From a virus, in IMG/VR virus record IMGVR_UViG_3300042939_000422, positions 1 through 43,725 of that record: 43,725 nt of DNA; one strand, written 5' to 3'. The position numbers and the translations under genes were made by a program. Below are positions 1 through 5,945 of this stretch, piece after piece; the stretch's first letter is position 1, and each line of letters opens with the position of its first letter. The notes beneath the pieces were generated by a model. The model worked only from the letters and a program-made list of their open reading frames with translations, did not search any database and was not told the origin of the DNA.

Positions 1-135
1 GGGCGGCAGGCCGTACTTGTTGCGAAGATGCCATAGGTGGCCCCTGGCGATGCCAATGCGAGCCGCCAACTCTTCGTTCTTGAGGTCGGAGTGCCAGAGT
101 TGAAAGAGCAGGGCGACGTCGATGATCTTGCGCAT
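1..135 (-). CDS. small helix-turn-helix protein, 3' end cut by window edge
   Basis: 45 codons are visible from an ATG at 135, and the frame is still open at position 1. Residues 21-43 (ELAARIGIARGHLWHLRNKY) read like a helix-turn-helix: a first helix, a G-x-A turn, then a recognition helix. A sequence-specific DNA-binding role is inferred. The start is well supported: TAGGAGG lies just upstream, and the ATG shares its A with the TAA of the preceding gene (TAATG). It is the last visible gene of the early run. If the molecule is circular, the frame would run into the GCGT tract at the right end of the window. Confidence 0.7.
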   Translation of the reverse strand, partial: MRKIIDVALLFQLWHSDLKNEELAARIGIARGHLWHLRNKYGLPP

Positions 136-374
136 TACTGCGGCCTCCTATATCCGGCGTATTCGTACTGGTTCCATTGCTCGCGCGAGCCGTCCGCGTT
201 CATGACGTTGACGAACGTGATCTTGTAGGTGTGCTGGCCAAACAGCAGGCCGGTCGTGCCGTCTTCTCGTGTGTAGTAGGCGATGTCCTTCGCGTCTGGG
301 ACGACGTACATTCTGCACCCGCTGGCTTCTTCTTCCCGGCCGTCCAGCGGCCCGCCGACAAAGCGCATCAGCAT
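135..374 (-). CDS. small phage protein with FVGGPLDG N-terminus
   Basis: 79 aa. It opens with MLMRFVGGPLDGR, a start shared by many short, uncharacterised proteins of phages and high-GC bacteria; the function is unknown. The rest is a compact beta-rich polypeptide (RMYVVPDAKDIAYYTRED, then HTYKITFVNVM) with no transmembrane segment or cysteine cluster. ATG at 374 overlaps the TAA of the upstream gene (TAATG), and its own TAA overlaps the next ATG, so it is translationally coupled on both sides. The second in-frame ATG at 368 is an alternative start. Confidence 0.7.
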   Translation of the reverse strand: MLMRFVGGPLDGREEEASGCRMYVVPDAKDIAYYTREDGTTGLLFGQHTYKITFVNVMNADGSREQWNQYEYAGYRRPQ

Positions 375-919
375 TACTTCGCCTCAGGCGGCTCGGGCAG
401 CGGCATCCAGTGTGTGAATCGTTCGAGCGGTCGCGGCCCATTCGCCTCTGCGTCCTCTCGCACGTTCCAGTACCCGCAGCCGGCACTCCAGCAGCCAAAC
501 GTAACCCAATCGCTGTCCGTAAGAATCACCATGTCGTAATCTTCCGGGAGCCTCTCGCTCACTGGTATCCATTGAGGAACGCCAGCAAACGCGTCCGTGA
601 TGTCATCCAAGACTCGCTTCGCCATTCGCTCGGCCAGTGGCTGGCCAGTGCCCTGCAGCATCATTTCTGCGCAGGCGCGGGCGGCAATGATCTCGTCGCG
701 GCAGTCCCGCAGGCAGCGGGTCACCTCAAACTCTTCGATCTCGGCCGCTGGCGTGTTTGCCAGCAGGGCCTCGATGCGGCTGACGATGTCCACGGGCGGC
801 TCCTCCTTTGGCTGCATTTCCTCTATCCAGCGGCGCTTGATGTATCCCATGGCAGTTGTCGGCCTAATTCTGGTTCTGTGGCTACTTGCCGTCTGCCGAC
901 CGGGCCGCGAGCGGGTCAC
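374..919 (-). CDS. DUF551-domain protein
   Basis: The C-terminal part carries a DUF551-type signature: WIPVSERLPEDYDMVILTDS near the middle, closing with RFTHWMPLPEPP. DUF551 proteins are common small phage and bacterial proteins without a defined activity. The central part is a helical, acidic region (IEEFEVTRCLRDCRDEIIAA). The GTG at 919 gives a GTGA overlap with the upstream stop, but the first ~23 residues are Arg/Ser/Thr-rich and look unconserved. ATG at 850 or ATG at 817 (preceded by AGAGGAA) are reasonable alternative starts. A second DUF551 gene lies at 2546-2791. Confidence 0.65.
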   Translation of the reverse strand: MTRSRPGRQTASSHRTRIRPTTAMGYIKRRWIEEMQPKEEPPVDIVSRIEALLANTPAAEIEEFEVTRCLRDCRDEIIAARACAEMMLQGTGQPLAERMAKRVLDDITDAFAGVPQWIPVSERLPEDYDMVILTDSDWVTFGCWSAGCGYWNVREDAEANGPRPLERFTHWMPLPEPPEAK

Positions 920-1116
920 CCCAGGCCAATTTCTTCCATCATGTCGATGATCTCTTCCGCCAGACGAGTTTCGCCGTCGTCCGAATCCGGGTGCGCCAGT
1001 GCGTCACTGCAGGCCCCGCTGATCCTGCGGAGCAGTTCCAGCACAGACGCCGCCTGCATGGCGACCTCGAACTCTTCCACTTCGTCCGGCAGGGTGTAGG
1101 CAAGGGTGGCGCGCAT
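916..1116 (-). CDS. small acidic hypothetical protein
   Basis: 66 aa, acidic and mostly helical (EVEEFEVAMQAASVLELLRR, then RLAEEIIDMMEEIGLG). ATG at 1116 forms TGATG with the preceding stop and has an AAAGGAAAG ribosome-binding site; a GTG one codon earlier is an alternative. The EEFEV stretch resembles IEEFEVTRCLRD in the next gene (374-919), hinting at a shared helical segment or partial duplication. No catalytic motif is visible. The function is unknown; it may be an adaptor or inhibitor-like protein, by size and charge only. Confidence 0.6.
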   Translation of the reverse strand: MRATLAYTLPDEVEEFEVAMQAASVLELLRRISGACSDALAHPDSDDGETRLAEEIIDMMEEIGLG

Positions 1117-1253
1117 CACTTTCCTTTCTTCTTGGCCTTGGCGGCAATGTCGAGGGCAATCGCGACGGCCTGCTTCTGCGGCCGCCCTTCTTTTTTGAGC
1201 GTCTTGATGTTCTCGCTCACAGTCTTGTGGCTATACCCCTTCTTCAGCGGCAT
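1116..1253 (-). CDS. 45-aa basic phage protein (MPLKKGYS type)
   Basis: 45 aa from an ATG at 1253 with a strong GGAGGAGG ribosome-binding site. The protein is Lys-rich ([40 protein letters not shown]). Short proteins that open with PLKKGxSxKTVSxNI and continue [10 protein letters not shown] are widespread in phages of many hosts; no activity is established. The charge suggests nucleic-acid contact. A longer frame runs up to 1364 but its N-terminal part overlaps the preceding gene and looks non-coding. It is coupled to its neighbour through TGATG. Confidence 0.75.
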   Translation of the reverse strand: MPLKKGYSHKTVSENIKTLKKEGRPQKQAVAIALDIAAKAKKKGK

Positions 1254-1458
1254 CGCTTTCCTCCTCCAGCATTTTTCGGCTGACGTATCGCACCAGTTCT
1301 TTCTCAAACACAGCCAGCGACTCTTCCAGCATCTGCCCGGCAAACACGAGGCCGCTGGCACCATCGGACGAGGCTGCCGCCGTAACGGCCCCGAAGGCGA
1401 TCCGCAGCCCCGTGAGCATGATCTGCAGTTCGGACAGTTTCTCTAGACCATTCTCCAT
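1231..1458 (-). CDS. small helical hypothetical protein
   Basis: 75 aa starting at ATG 1458, inside the 3' end of the GNAT-like gene (shared ATGGAGAATGGTCTAG region), with a GGGGGA upstream. It looks like a helical bundle ([20 protein letters not shown], then [20 protein letters not shown]) with an acidic tail. No known domain was recognised. The 3' end overlaps the first codons of the 45-aa gene by 23 nt, consistent with tight early-operon packing. The longer frame to 1677 overlaps the GNAT gene completely and is rejected as a start. Confidence 0.6.
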   Translation of the reverse strand: MENGLEKLSELQIMLTGLRIAFGAVTAAASSDGASGLVFAGQMLEESLAVFEKELVRYVSRKMLEEESDAAEEGV

Positions 1459-1838
1459 TCGCCGTCCCCCTGCCGCTGGAACATTCGCGCCATCAGTCCG
1501 ACGTTTTTTGCCACGACGAGCATCGACGGGTGAAACACGGCCACGAGCCTCCCTGGCAAGGATTGCGCGGCCAATAGTCCAACTGCGGCAAATGTCGCAA
1601 TGCCTCTCCCGCGGTGAGAGATACACACGAAACTTTCTAGGGTATGCCATCGCTCCCAATGCTCCGTGCGAGTCCATCCGACGATGTCGCCGCCGTCACG
1701 AACGACAGCGATGCTTCCGTCCAGTTGCCCCTGCGCAAGTTTGTTCTGAAAGTCGCTGCCGGGCTTCGTGAGCGCCGACGCGATAAAGCGGCGGTCCGCC
1801 TCTGGCAGATCCTTCAGCGCCGTCACCGTGCAGTTCAT
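1443..1838 (-). CDS. GNAT-like N-acetyltransferase
   Basis: 131 aa from ATG 1838, which overlaps the methyltransferase stop as ATGA. The fold cue is the acetyl-CoA loop HRGRGIATFAAVGLLAA, matching the GNAT motif A R/Q-x-x-G-x-G/A at the start of a helix, preceded by a strand (TLESFVCIS). N- and C-terminal parts (SIAVVRDGGDIVGWTR, RLVAVFHPSMLVVAKNVGLM) are compatible with GNAT beta strands. The substrate is unknown. In phages such proteins may acetylate host proteins or small molecules, or belong to DNA-modification sets. The adjacency to a DNA methyltransferase is suggestive only. Confidence 0.6.
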   Translation of the reverse strand: MNCTVTALKDLPEADRRFIASALTKPGSDFQNKLAQGQLDGSIAVVRDGGDIVGWTRTEHWERWHTLESFVCISHRGRGIATFAAVGLLAAQSLPGRLVAVFHPSMLVVAKNVGLMARMFQRQGDGEWRMV

Positions 1839-2542
1839 CGTGCCCCCGCAATCGCCGCGTACTCTGGATTGAGTTCGATTCCGATCGAACTCCTGCCCAT
1901 TTCTTCCGCTACTGCACAAACCGTGCCGGAGCCGGCGAACGGATCGAGGACTACGTCGCCCGGATTGCTGGAGACTCCGACGATGCGGCGCACGAGTTCG
2001 GACGGCAGTTGCGTCGGCACGCCTTCAATGCGCTCGCCGAACGTCCCACACACGCGGCTGATCGTCCATACGTCGCCCATGATCTTGCCGCCGGCAGCGG
2101 CGCGCTTGTCGCCGTACTTCGTCTGCCTATCAGACGGCACCGTGACGGCCGATTTGTTGAACGTGAACTGCTTGGGGCTTTTGACGGCGTAGAAGATCGG
2201 CCGGCTCGTCCTGCCAAACTTGCGATGGCAATAGACGCCGAAGGTCTCGTGCCATGTAATGCGGTTGCGGATCGACAGCCCTTCGAGTTGTATCGAGAGG
2301 TCGATCTCTGCGCCATGCTCCTGGCCGCTCACGATCCACAGCGACCCATGCGGCCGCAGCAGCCGGCTGCAGAGATAGATCCACTTCCGGCACCACGGCC
2401 AGTAGTCATTGCGTCGGTCGGCCTTGCGGCCAAAGCCGTAGTCGACGCCGATGTTGTAGGGCGGATCCGTCACGATCAGATCGACGGAGTTTGGCTCCAT
2501 CGCCCGCATGACTTCGACGCAGTCGCCTGTGATGATGTTCAT
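1835..2542 (-). CDS. orphan beta-class DNA (adenine-N6 or cytosine-N4) methyltransferase
   Basis: 235 aa. The catalytic motif IV comes first (TDPPYNIG, DPPY at residues 26-29) and the AdoMet-binding motif I last (DPFAGSGT, residues 200-207). This order defines beta-class amino-methyltransferases of the N6_N4_Mtase family (HinfI/CcrM-like). The target-recognition region lies between them. DPPY fits adenine-N6, though cytosine-N4 cannot be excluded. No restriction endonuclease is seen nearby, so it is an orphan enzyme, probably protecting phage DNA from host restriction or marking it for regulation. ATG 2542 follows the preceding TAA by 3 nt. Confidence 0.9.
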   Translation of the reverse strand: MNIITGDCVEVMRAMEPNSVDLIVTDPPYNIGVDYGFGRKADRRNDYWPWCRKWIYLCSRLLRPHGSLWIVSGQEHGAEIDLSIQLEGLSIRNRITWHETFGVYCHRKFGRTSRPIFYAVKSPKQFTFNKSAVTVPSDRQTKYGDKRAAAGGKIMGDVWTISRVCGTFGERIEGVPTQLPSELVRRIVGVSSNPGDVVLDPFAGSGTVCAVAEEMGRSSIGIELNPEYAAIAGAR

Positions 2543-2545
2543 GGT

Positions 2546-2791
2546 TTACGCCGGCCACCCGCCGAGAAACACGTTGCATCCCGGATCCCACTCCGGAATG
2601 GGAAGCCAGAAGTCGATGGCCCGAACGTCTCCCATTTCGCCAACTGCCTCTTGATCCTGCAGGTACGAGTACCAGACCCCGTCTCGGAGCCAGCCAGCGA
2701 ACTTGCGGTACATGCCGGTCGCCGGAATGATCTGGCCGACAACAACCGTCTGCATTTCGCTAGGCATCTGCTCCGCTATCGGAATCCACAC
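2546..2791 (-). CDS. DUF551-type small protein, GTG start
   Basis: 81 aa. The GTG at 2791 gives an N-terminus MWIPIAEQMPSEMQTVVVGQ and the protein ends with AIDFWLPIPEWDPG. This is the start-and-end pattern of DUF551 (WIPVxExLPxxxxxVLV...TxWxPLPxPP). The open frame extends to 3034, but that extension is antisense-like and lies over the real upstream gene, so the GTG at the domain boundary is preferred. It overlaps the upstream gene by 32 nt. The middle (GWLRDGVWYSY) is the variable DUF551 loop. Function unknown; it is the second copy of the family in the early region. Confidence 0.75.
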   Translation of the reverse strand: MWIPIAEQMPSEMQTVVVGQIIPATGMYRKFAGWLRDGVWYSYLQDQEAVGEMGDVRAIDFWLPIPEWDPGCNVFLGGWPA

Positions 2792-3164
2792 TGACCGTGA
2801 GGCCCATCTTTCGCTTTTTGTGCATGATTCCTGACAGCGATCGGCCGAGCATCGTGGCGATCTCCGGCTCCGTGTGCCCCTCGGCAACGAGTTCTCGCAG
2901 CCGCTGCTCGTCACCGTCCGTCCACCGTCGCCGCCCGTTGTGGGCGACGATTCTGAAGGCAAGTCGCTTTTCCTGTCGTTTCTCATATCCAGGCGTCCCC
3001 TTGCGGCGGCTTTTGCGAATCGTTTCGCGGCCACGCTCCGAATGGGCGTACTTCCTCCAGACCTCTCTCGATCGCTCTGACTTCCGCCAGCGGAGCATTG
3101 CCTCTCGCGCCGGCGATCCAGGTATGGCCCGCAGCCTGCGTTGCCTCTCGGACTTCGTCTCCAT
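2760..3164 (-). CDS. Myb/SANT- or GcrA-like DNA-binding protein
   Basis: 134 aa from ATG 3164 (TGATG overlap with the membrane-peptide gene). The C-terminal ~50 residues (RRRWTDGDEQRLRELVAEGH, then EIATMLGRSLSGIMHKKRKM) form a tri-helical SANT/GcrA-type HTH: W-T-x-x-D-x-x-L-R-E-L at helix 1, G-x-T-x-x-E-I-A at helix 2, G-R-S as the turn. The N-terminal ~75 residues are strongly basic (ERQRRLRAIPGSP, RGRETIRKSRRKG) and resemble HNH-less linkers of phage homing-type proteins. A DNA-binding regulator is inferred; the target is unknown. Confidence 0.65.
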   Translation of the reverse strand: METKSERQRRLRAIPGSPAREAMLRWRKSERSREVWRKYAHSERGRETIRKSRRKGTPGYEKRQEKRLAFRIVAHNGRRRWTDGDEQRLRELVAEGHTEPEIATMLGRSLSGIMHKKRKMGLTVSVDSDSGADA

Positions 3165-3262
3165 CACTCGTCAAACCACGTTGAATAGGGCAGCACTGAC
3201 AGGTAGGTGACTGCTCCGGCTAGGCACAGCACCATCGCCACGTTTAGCCAAACGTGCAGCAT
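3164..3262 (-). CDS. 32-aa single-span membrane peptide
   Basis: A 32-residue protein from ATG 3262 with GAGG eight bases upstream. Almost all of it is one hydrophobic segment (VWLNVAMVLCLAGAVTYLSV) followed by LPYSTWFDE, so it should insert in the inner membrane with a short acidic tail. The function is unknown; candidates are a lysis-control, superinfection-exclusion or anti-host peptide. It overlaps the preceding gene by 19 nt and couples to the next by TGATG. A longer frame to 3388 has an Arg-rich, unconserved N-terminus and is not preferred. Confidence 0.55.
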   Translation of the reverse strand: MLHVWLNVAMVLCLAGAVTYLSVLPYSTWFDE

Positions 3263-3582
3263 GAGATTTGCCTCGCAAGGTTCTCGCACTCGCCGATGAC
3301 GTATGCCTCGTCGCGGCGGACGCCGCCCAGTTGTGGGATCTTCGGGATGTAGTCCCCGGCGTGTCCGGTGTCGAAACCGATCCACCACCCGTCAGGTTCT
3401 TCGCTGGGCGGCAAGGAGTTGTCCGAGTAGGTGCAGCCACCGTGAACCTCAAGGTTGAGGTCGAAGTAGTGCCTGCCAAACAGCGGGTGCGACTCGTCGG
3501 CAATCCGAACGTAGCCGTTCAAGTTGCCGAGCGGGCCTTCGAGGACCGCACACTCCAGGCCGTGCGAGATGAATCGCTTCAT
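3244..3582 (-). CDS. conserved-looking phage hypothetical protein
   Basis: 112 aa from ATG 3582, coupled to the csrA stop as ATGA. The segment GYVRIADESHPLFGRHYFDL, then EVHGGCTYSD, then WWIGFDTGHAGDYIP, matches a pattern seen in many phage proteins of unknown role (GYV...HPLxGxxY...VHGGxTYS...WWxGFDxxHxGDxxP). The conserved His, Gly, Trp and Asp residues could make an active or metal site, but no activity is established. The frame extends upstream to 4005, but that part is antisense to csrA and its neighbour and is rejected. Confidence 0.7.
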   Translation of the reverse strand: MKRFISHGLECAVLEGPLGNLNGYVRIADESHPLFGRHYFDLNLEVHGGCTYSDNSLPPSEEPDGWWIGFDTGHAGDYIPKIPQLGGVRRDEAYVIGECENLARQISCCTFG

Positions 3583-3743
3583 TTCTTGCTCACCAGGAGT
3601 TCTTCCCGGTAGACCCCAACGTCCTGCGGCGCTTTCACGCCGATCCGGACGGCCCCGTTCGGCAGCACCTTGACGATCGTGATCTCGATCCCCTTGCTGG
3701 GGATCATGACCCGCTCGCCGGCTTTCCTTGTCACTACAAGCAT
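3579..3743 (-). CDS. csrA: CsrA/RsmA family RNA-binding translational regulator
   Basis: 54 aa, close to the usual ~60 for CsrA. The N-terminus MLVVTRKAGERVMIPSKGIE and the C-terminal stretch VRIGVKAPQDVGVYREELL follow the CsrA consensus (MLVLTRKxGExI...VRIGIxAPxxVxVxREEI). The basic residues used for RNA contact are kept: Arg6 in strand 1 and the Arg of YREE in strand 5. CsrA dimers bind GGA motifs in mRNA leaders and usually block ribosome access. GGAG lies six bases before ATG 3743, and the stop overlaps the next start as ATGA. The codons for Thr-Arg-Lys contain ACAAGGA, a CsrA-site-like sequence, so self-regulation is possible. A phage-borne copy could retune host or phage translation. 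Confidence 0.9.
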   Translation of the reverse strand: MLVVTRKAGERVMIPSKGIEITIVKVLPNGAVRIGVKAPQDVGVYREELLVSKK

Positions 3744-3755
3744 GGCTGACTCCGT

Positions 3756-4217
3756 TCAGCGTTGTGTGGCCGGGTAGCCTACCGAGGCCACCCACGATTT
3801 GCAAGCCTCTTTGACGGCACTGCTTTTGTGCTTCTCGGCACACCATCGGATGTAAGCCACTCCTTGCTCCGTTTCTGACACTTGTGCAAGTGCCATGCCG
3901 GAGTAGCGGCCGTTGAGAAAAACGAAGCCGGGCTTGTCCTCGACGATCTGCCGGATGGCCGGGACGCGGATCTTGATGCCGCAGAAGGCACACTCCGCGA
4001 GCCATTCACCGCGATAGTCGTCGATGATGTCAAAATAGGTAGACCCGCAGTCGCAGGTGTATTCGCCGTCGGAGCGGCCGAGGATCCCGCAGGCCGGAAT
4101 CTCCAGGGCGGGCTGGGCTTGGGCAGGGGCCGGCTCGGCCGCCTTCTTTTGAGGCGACTTCTTCTTCGCCTTTTTGTCCGGAACCTCCTCCGGCGAGATG
4201 TCGAAAAGCAGGCTCAT
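3756..4217 (-). CDS. zinc-ribbon protein with ExoX-like C-terminal domain
   Basis: 153 aa. Residues 1-45 are a Lys/Ala/Pro-rich linker. Residues ~50-85 hold a four-Cys zinc ribbon (YTCDCGSTYFD, then LAECAFCGIKIRVP). Residues ~95-150 (GFVFLNGRYSGMALAQVSET, then AYIRWCAEKH) resemble the DUF3820 / exodeoxyribonuclease X C-terminal domain (GKYKGxxLxEIxxxDxxYLRWL). No exonuclease core is present, so it is probably a nucleic-acid-binding accessory of the replication block. ATG 4217 overlaps the helicase stop as ATGA, indicating coupled expression with the UvrD-like helicase. Confidence 0.6.
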   Translation of the reverse strand: MSLLFDISPEEVPDKKAKKKSPQKKAAEPAPAQAQPALEIPACGILGRSDGEYTCDCGSTYFDIIDDYRGEWLAECAFCGIKIRVPAIRQIVEDKPGFVFLNGRYSGMALAQVSETEQGVAYIRWCAEKHKSSAVKEACKSWVASVGYPATQR

Positions 4218-5854
4218 AGTTTCAGATTCATCCGGTAGTCCACCGGCTCCGAGGACACAATCAGTTCATGCCGCGCCCGAGTGACGCCGACGTACTCGAT
4301 CCGCCGCTCCTCGTCATGCTGCTCGCGGTCGGACCGCTGGGCCTCGTCGATGCGGCGGGTCGTGGTCGTCGAAAGCACAACCACATCGGCCTCCATGCCC
4401 TTTGCAGCATGAATCGTGCCAAGCCGAATCTGTGGCCGAGTAGCCAAATCGGCACCGTATTTCACGGCCGAGTTCCGCCACCGATCGCCGCCCGTCACCA
4501 GATCGCCCCATGTCCCGCCGGTTATCCGGTCGACCATGGCCCTGGTCATGCCGGTGTCCTCAAGGTCTGACGGAAACACGGCGTCCCAGCGGCGTACCGT
4601 GAGTTCGTTCTGCCAGAGCGTCTTGGTGCCCCGGTCAAGGAGCGGGCCGTCCTTGCCGCGGGACGGCAGTTCCTGGATGGCGCAGGCGAAGTCATCGCCG
4701 GAAACAGCCTCGCCATGCTCCAGGTCCCAGAGGGCCTTGATGCCGCGCAGCGCGGCCGTGGTGTCCTTGGACTTGAGTTTGGCGAACGGCATTTTTCGCT
4801 TTCGCAGGGCTTCGGCCCACTCGTCGAGCGTGAAGTTGCAGCGGGAGAGAATGAGCGTCGGTCGGGCTGGGTCGAGGGCCGGAATCACAGACGACGGCCC
4901 GCCGCCCCGCGAGATCTTGCCGTCATGGTCCGCCGGGGCCACGCCGCGGTCGAAATATCCCTCGTGCATCTGCCGCAGGCATTTCTCGCCCAACTGCAAG
5001 ATGGGGGCCGGGCATCGGTAGGACTTGGGCATGACGCGGGTCTTCTTGGCCTCCCAGGCGAGGAAGTGCCGGGCGTCCGAGCCGCCGAAACTGAAGATCG
5101 CCTGGAACGGGTCGCCGGCGATGTAGACCCATTTGACCTCCGGGCCGGCCGCGAGGCGGCGGCACACCCGGTCGACGAGCGCCGAGGCGTCCTGGGCCTC
5201 GTCGAAGATCCAGGCTCGAACGTCCCGCGGCAGTTCGCCCTCCGGATCCACCTCGTACACGCCGTCGGCGTCGAAGTGGATGCCGGCGTAGCGGGCCAGC
5301 AGGTCGCTGAAGTCGCAGCGGTTCTCCAGGCGCTTGGCCTGCTCGTACCGCTGGATGAACTGCTTGCACTGGGCGAACGGCGGAACGTCCTGGCCGGCCC
5401 GAACCATGCGCTGGAGGGTCTTCTTGAGCGGCTCGATCCTAGCCCGGCTGACCTCCCAGCAGTTCAGGGCCGTCGCGGCCGCCCTGTCGCCGGCGTACAC
5501 GGCGTACCCGCTGTCGTCGTCGATGATCGTGCGAACGTCGACCTTGAGGGCGTCGGCCAGCCAGATCTGGCTGGCCTTGGTGTCGTCGATCAGTTGGCCC
5601 TTGGCGACGGCCAGTTGCTTGTGGGCGACCCCGTGGCAGGTCTTGAACCACCCGTCGCGGGCCAGAACCTCCGGCGGGATCCCCCAGGCGAGACTGGCCC
5701 GCTCCACGGCCTCGGCCCTGGCAGCCCTGGTAAACGAGGCAAACCCGATCGCGAACGGACTGCCCCCGAGGGCCTTCTTGGCACCCTCCATGACGCGGAG
5801 AAGTTCCGTAGTTTTCCCAGACCCCGCAGATCCAATCAGTTTGGCGACTTCCAT
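4214..5854 (-). CDS. UvrD/PcrA-like superfamily 1A DNA helicase
   Basis: 546 aa with the full SF1A motif set: Walker A GSAGSGKT (residues 8-15), motif Ia around FASFTRAA, motif II IFDEAQD (218-222), motif III YIAGDPFQAIFSFGG, motif IV SYRCP, motif V LGTIHAAKGMEADVVVLS and motif VI YVGVTRARHELIV. It is shorter than cellular UvrD (~700 aa), as phage versions often are. It is expected to unwind DNA with 3'-5' polarity during replication or recombination. ATG 5854 is chosen over GTG 5860 because GGAA is better spaced from it. It is separated from the primase gene by ~90 bp containing a perfect palindrome. Confidence 0.92.
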   Translation of the reverse strand: MEVAKLIGSAGSGKTTELLRVMEGAKKALGGSPFAIGFASFTRAARAEAVERASLAWGIPPEVLARDGWFKTCHGVAHKQLAVAKGQLIDDTKASQIWLADALKVDVRTIIDDDSGYAVYAGDRAAATALNCWEVSRARIEPLKKTLQRMVRAGQDVPPFAQCKQFIQRYEQAKRLENRCDFSDLLARYAGIHFDADGVYEVDPEGELPRDVRAWIFDEAQDASALVDRVCRRLAAGPEVKWVYIAGDPFQAIFSFGGSDARHFLAWEAKKTRVMPKSYRCPAPILQLGEKCLRQMHEGYFDRGVAPADHDGKISRGGGPSSVIPALDPARPTLILSRCNFTLDEWAEALRKRKMPFAKLKSKDTTAALRGIKALWDLEHGEAVSGDDFACAIQELPSRGKDGPLLDRGTKTLWQNELTVRRWDAVFPSDLEDTGMTRAMVDRITGGTWGDLVTGGDRWRNSAVKYGADLATRPQIRLGTIHAAKGMEADVVVLSTTTTRRIDEAQRSDREQHDEERRIEYVGVTRARHELIVSSEPVDYRMNLKL

Positions 5855-5905
5855 GACCACGTTCCACTTTCCAGAAAATGATTTTGGCGATTTGTGGTAT
5901 GTCGC

Positions 5906-5928
5906 AAGTCCTTGACGATCAAGGACTT
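5906..5928. promoter_or_regulatory. perfect 10-bp inverted repeat, candidate operator
   Basis: AAGTCCTTGA, a 3-bp spacer, and TCAAGGACTT form a perfect palindrome between the primase and helicase genes. Neither side has a T-run, so it fits a protein-binding operator better than an intrinsic terminator. The left part GTCCTTGAC-n-AT recurs at 11036-11047, in the divergent control region beside the integrase. A shared repressor binding both is an inference. Confidence 0.5.
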
Positions 5929-5945
5929 CGGACGCGAAAAACCAC

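Noticed and set aside
2009-2794. 261-aa plus-strand open frame
   Set aside because: Antisense of the methyltransferase gene, whose DPPY and DPFAGSGT motifs are unambiguous.
3244-4005. Extension of the 112-aa gene to a 253-aa protein
   Set aside because: The extra 141 residues overlap csrA and the zinc-ribbon gene in another frame and look non-coding; ATG 3582 overlaps the csrA stop.
5906-5928. Intrinsic terminator at the helicase/primase gap
   Set aside because: The palindrome has no T-run on either strand and low GC, so it is kept as an operator candidate.
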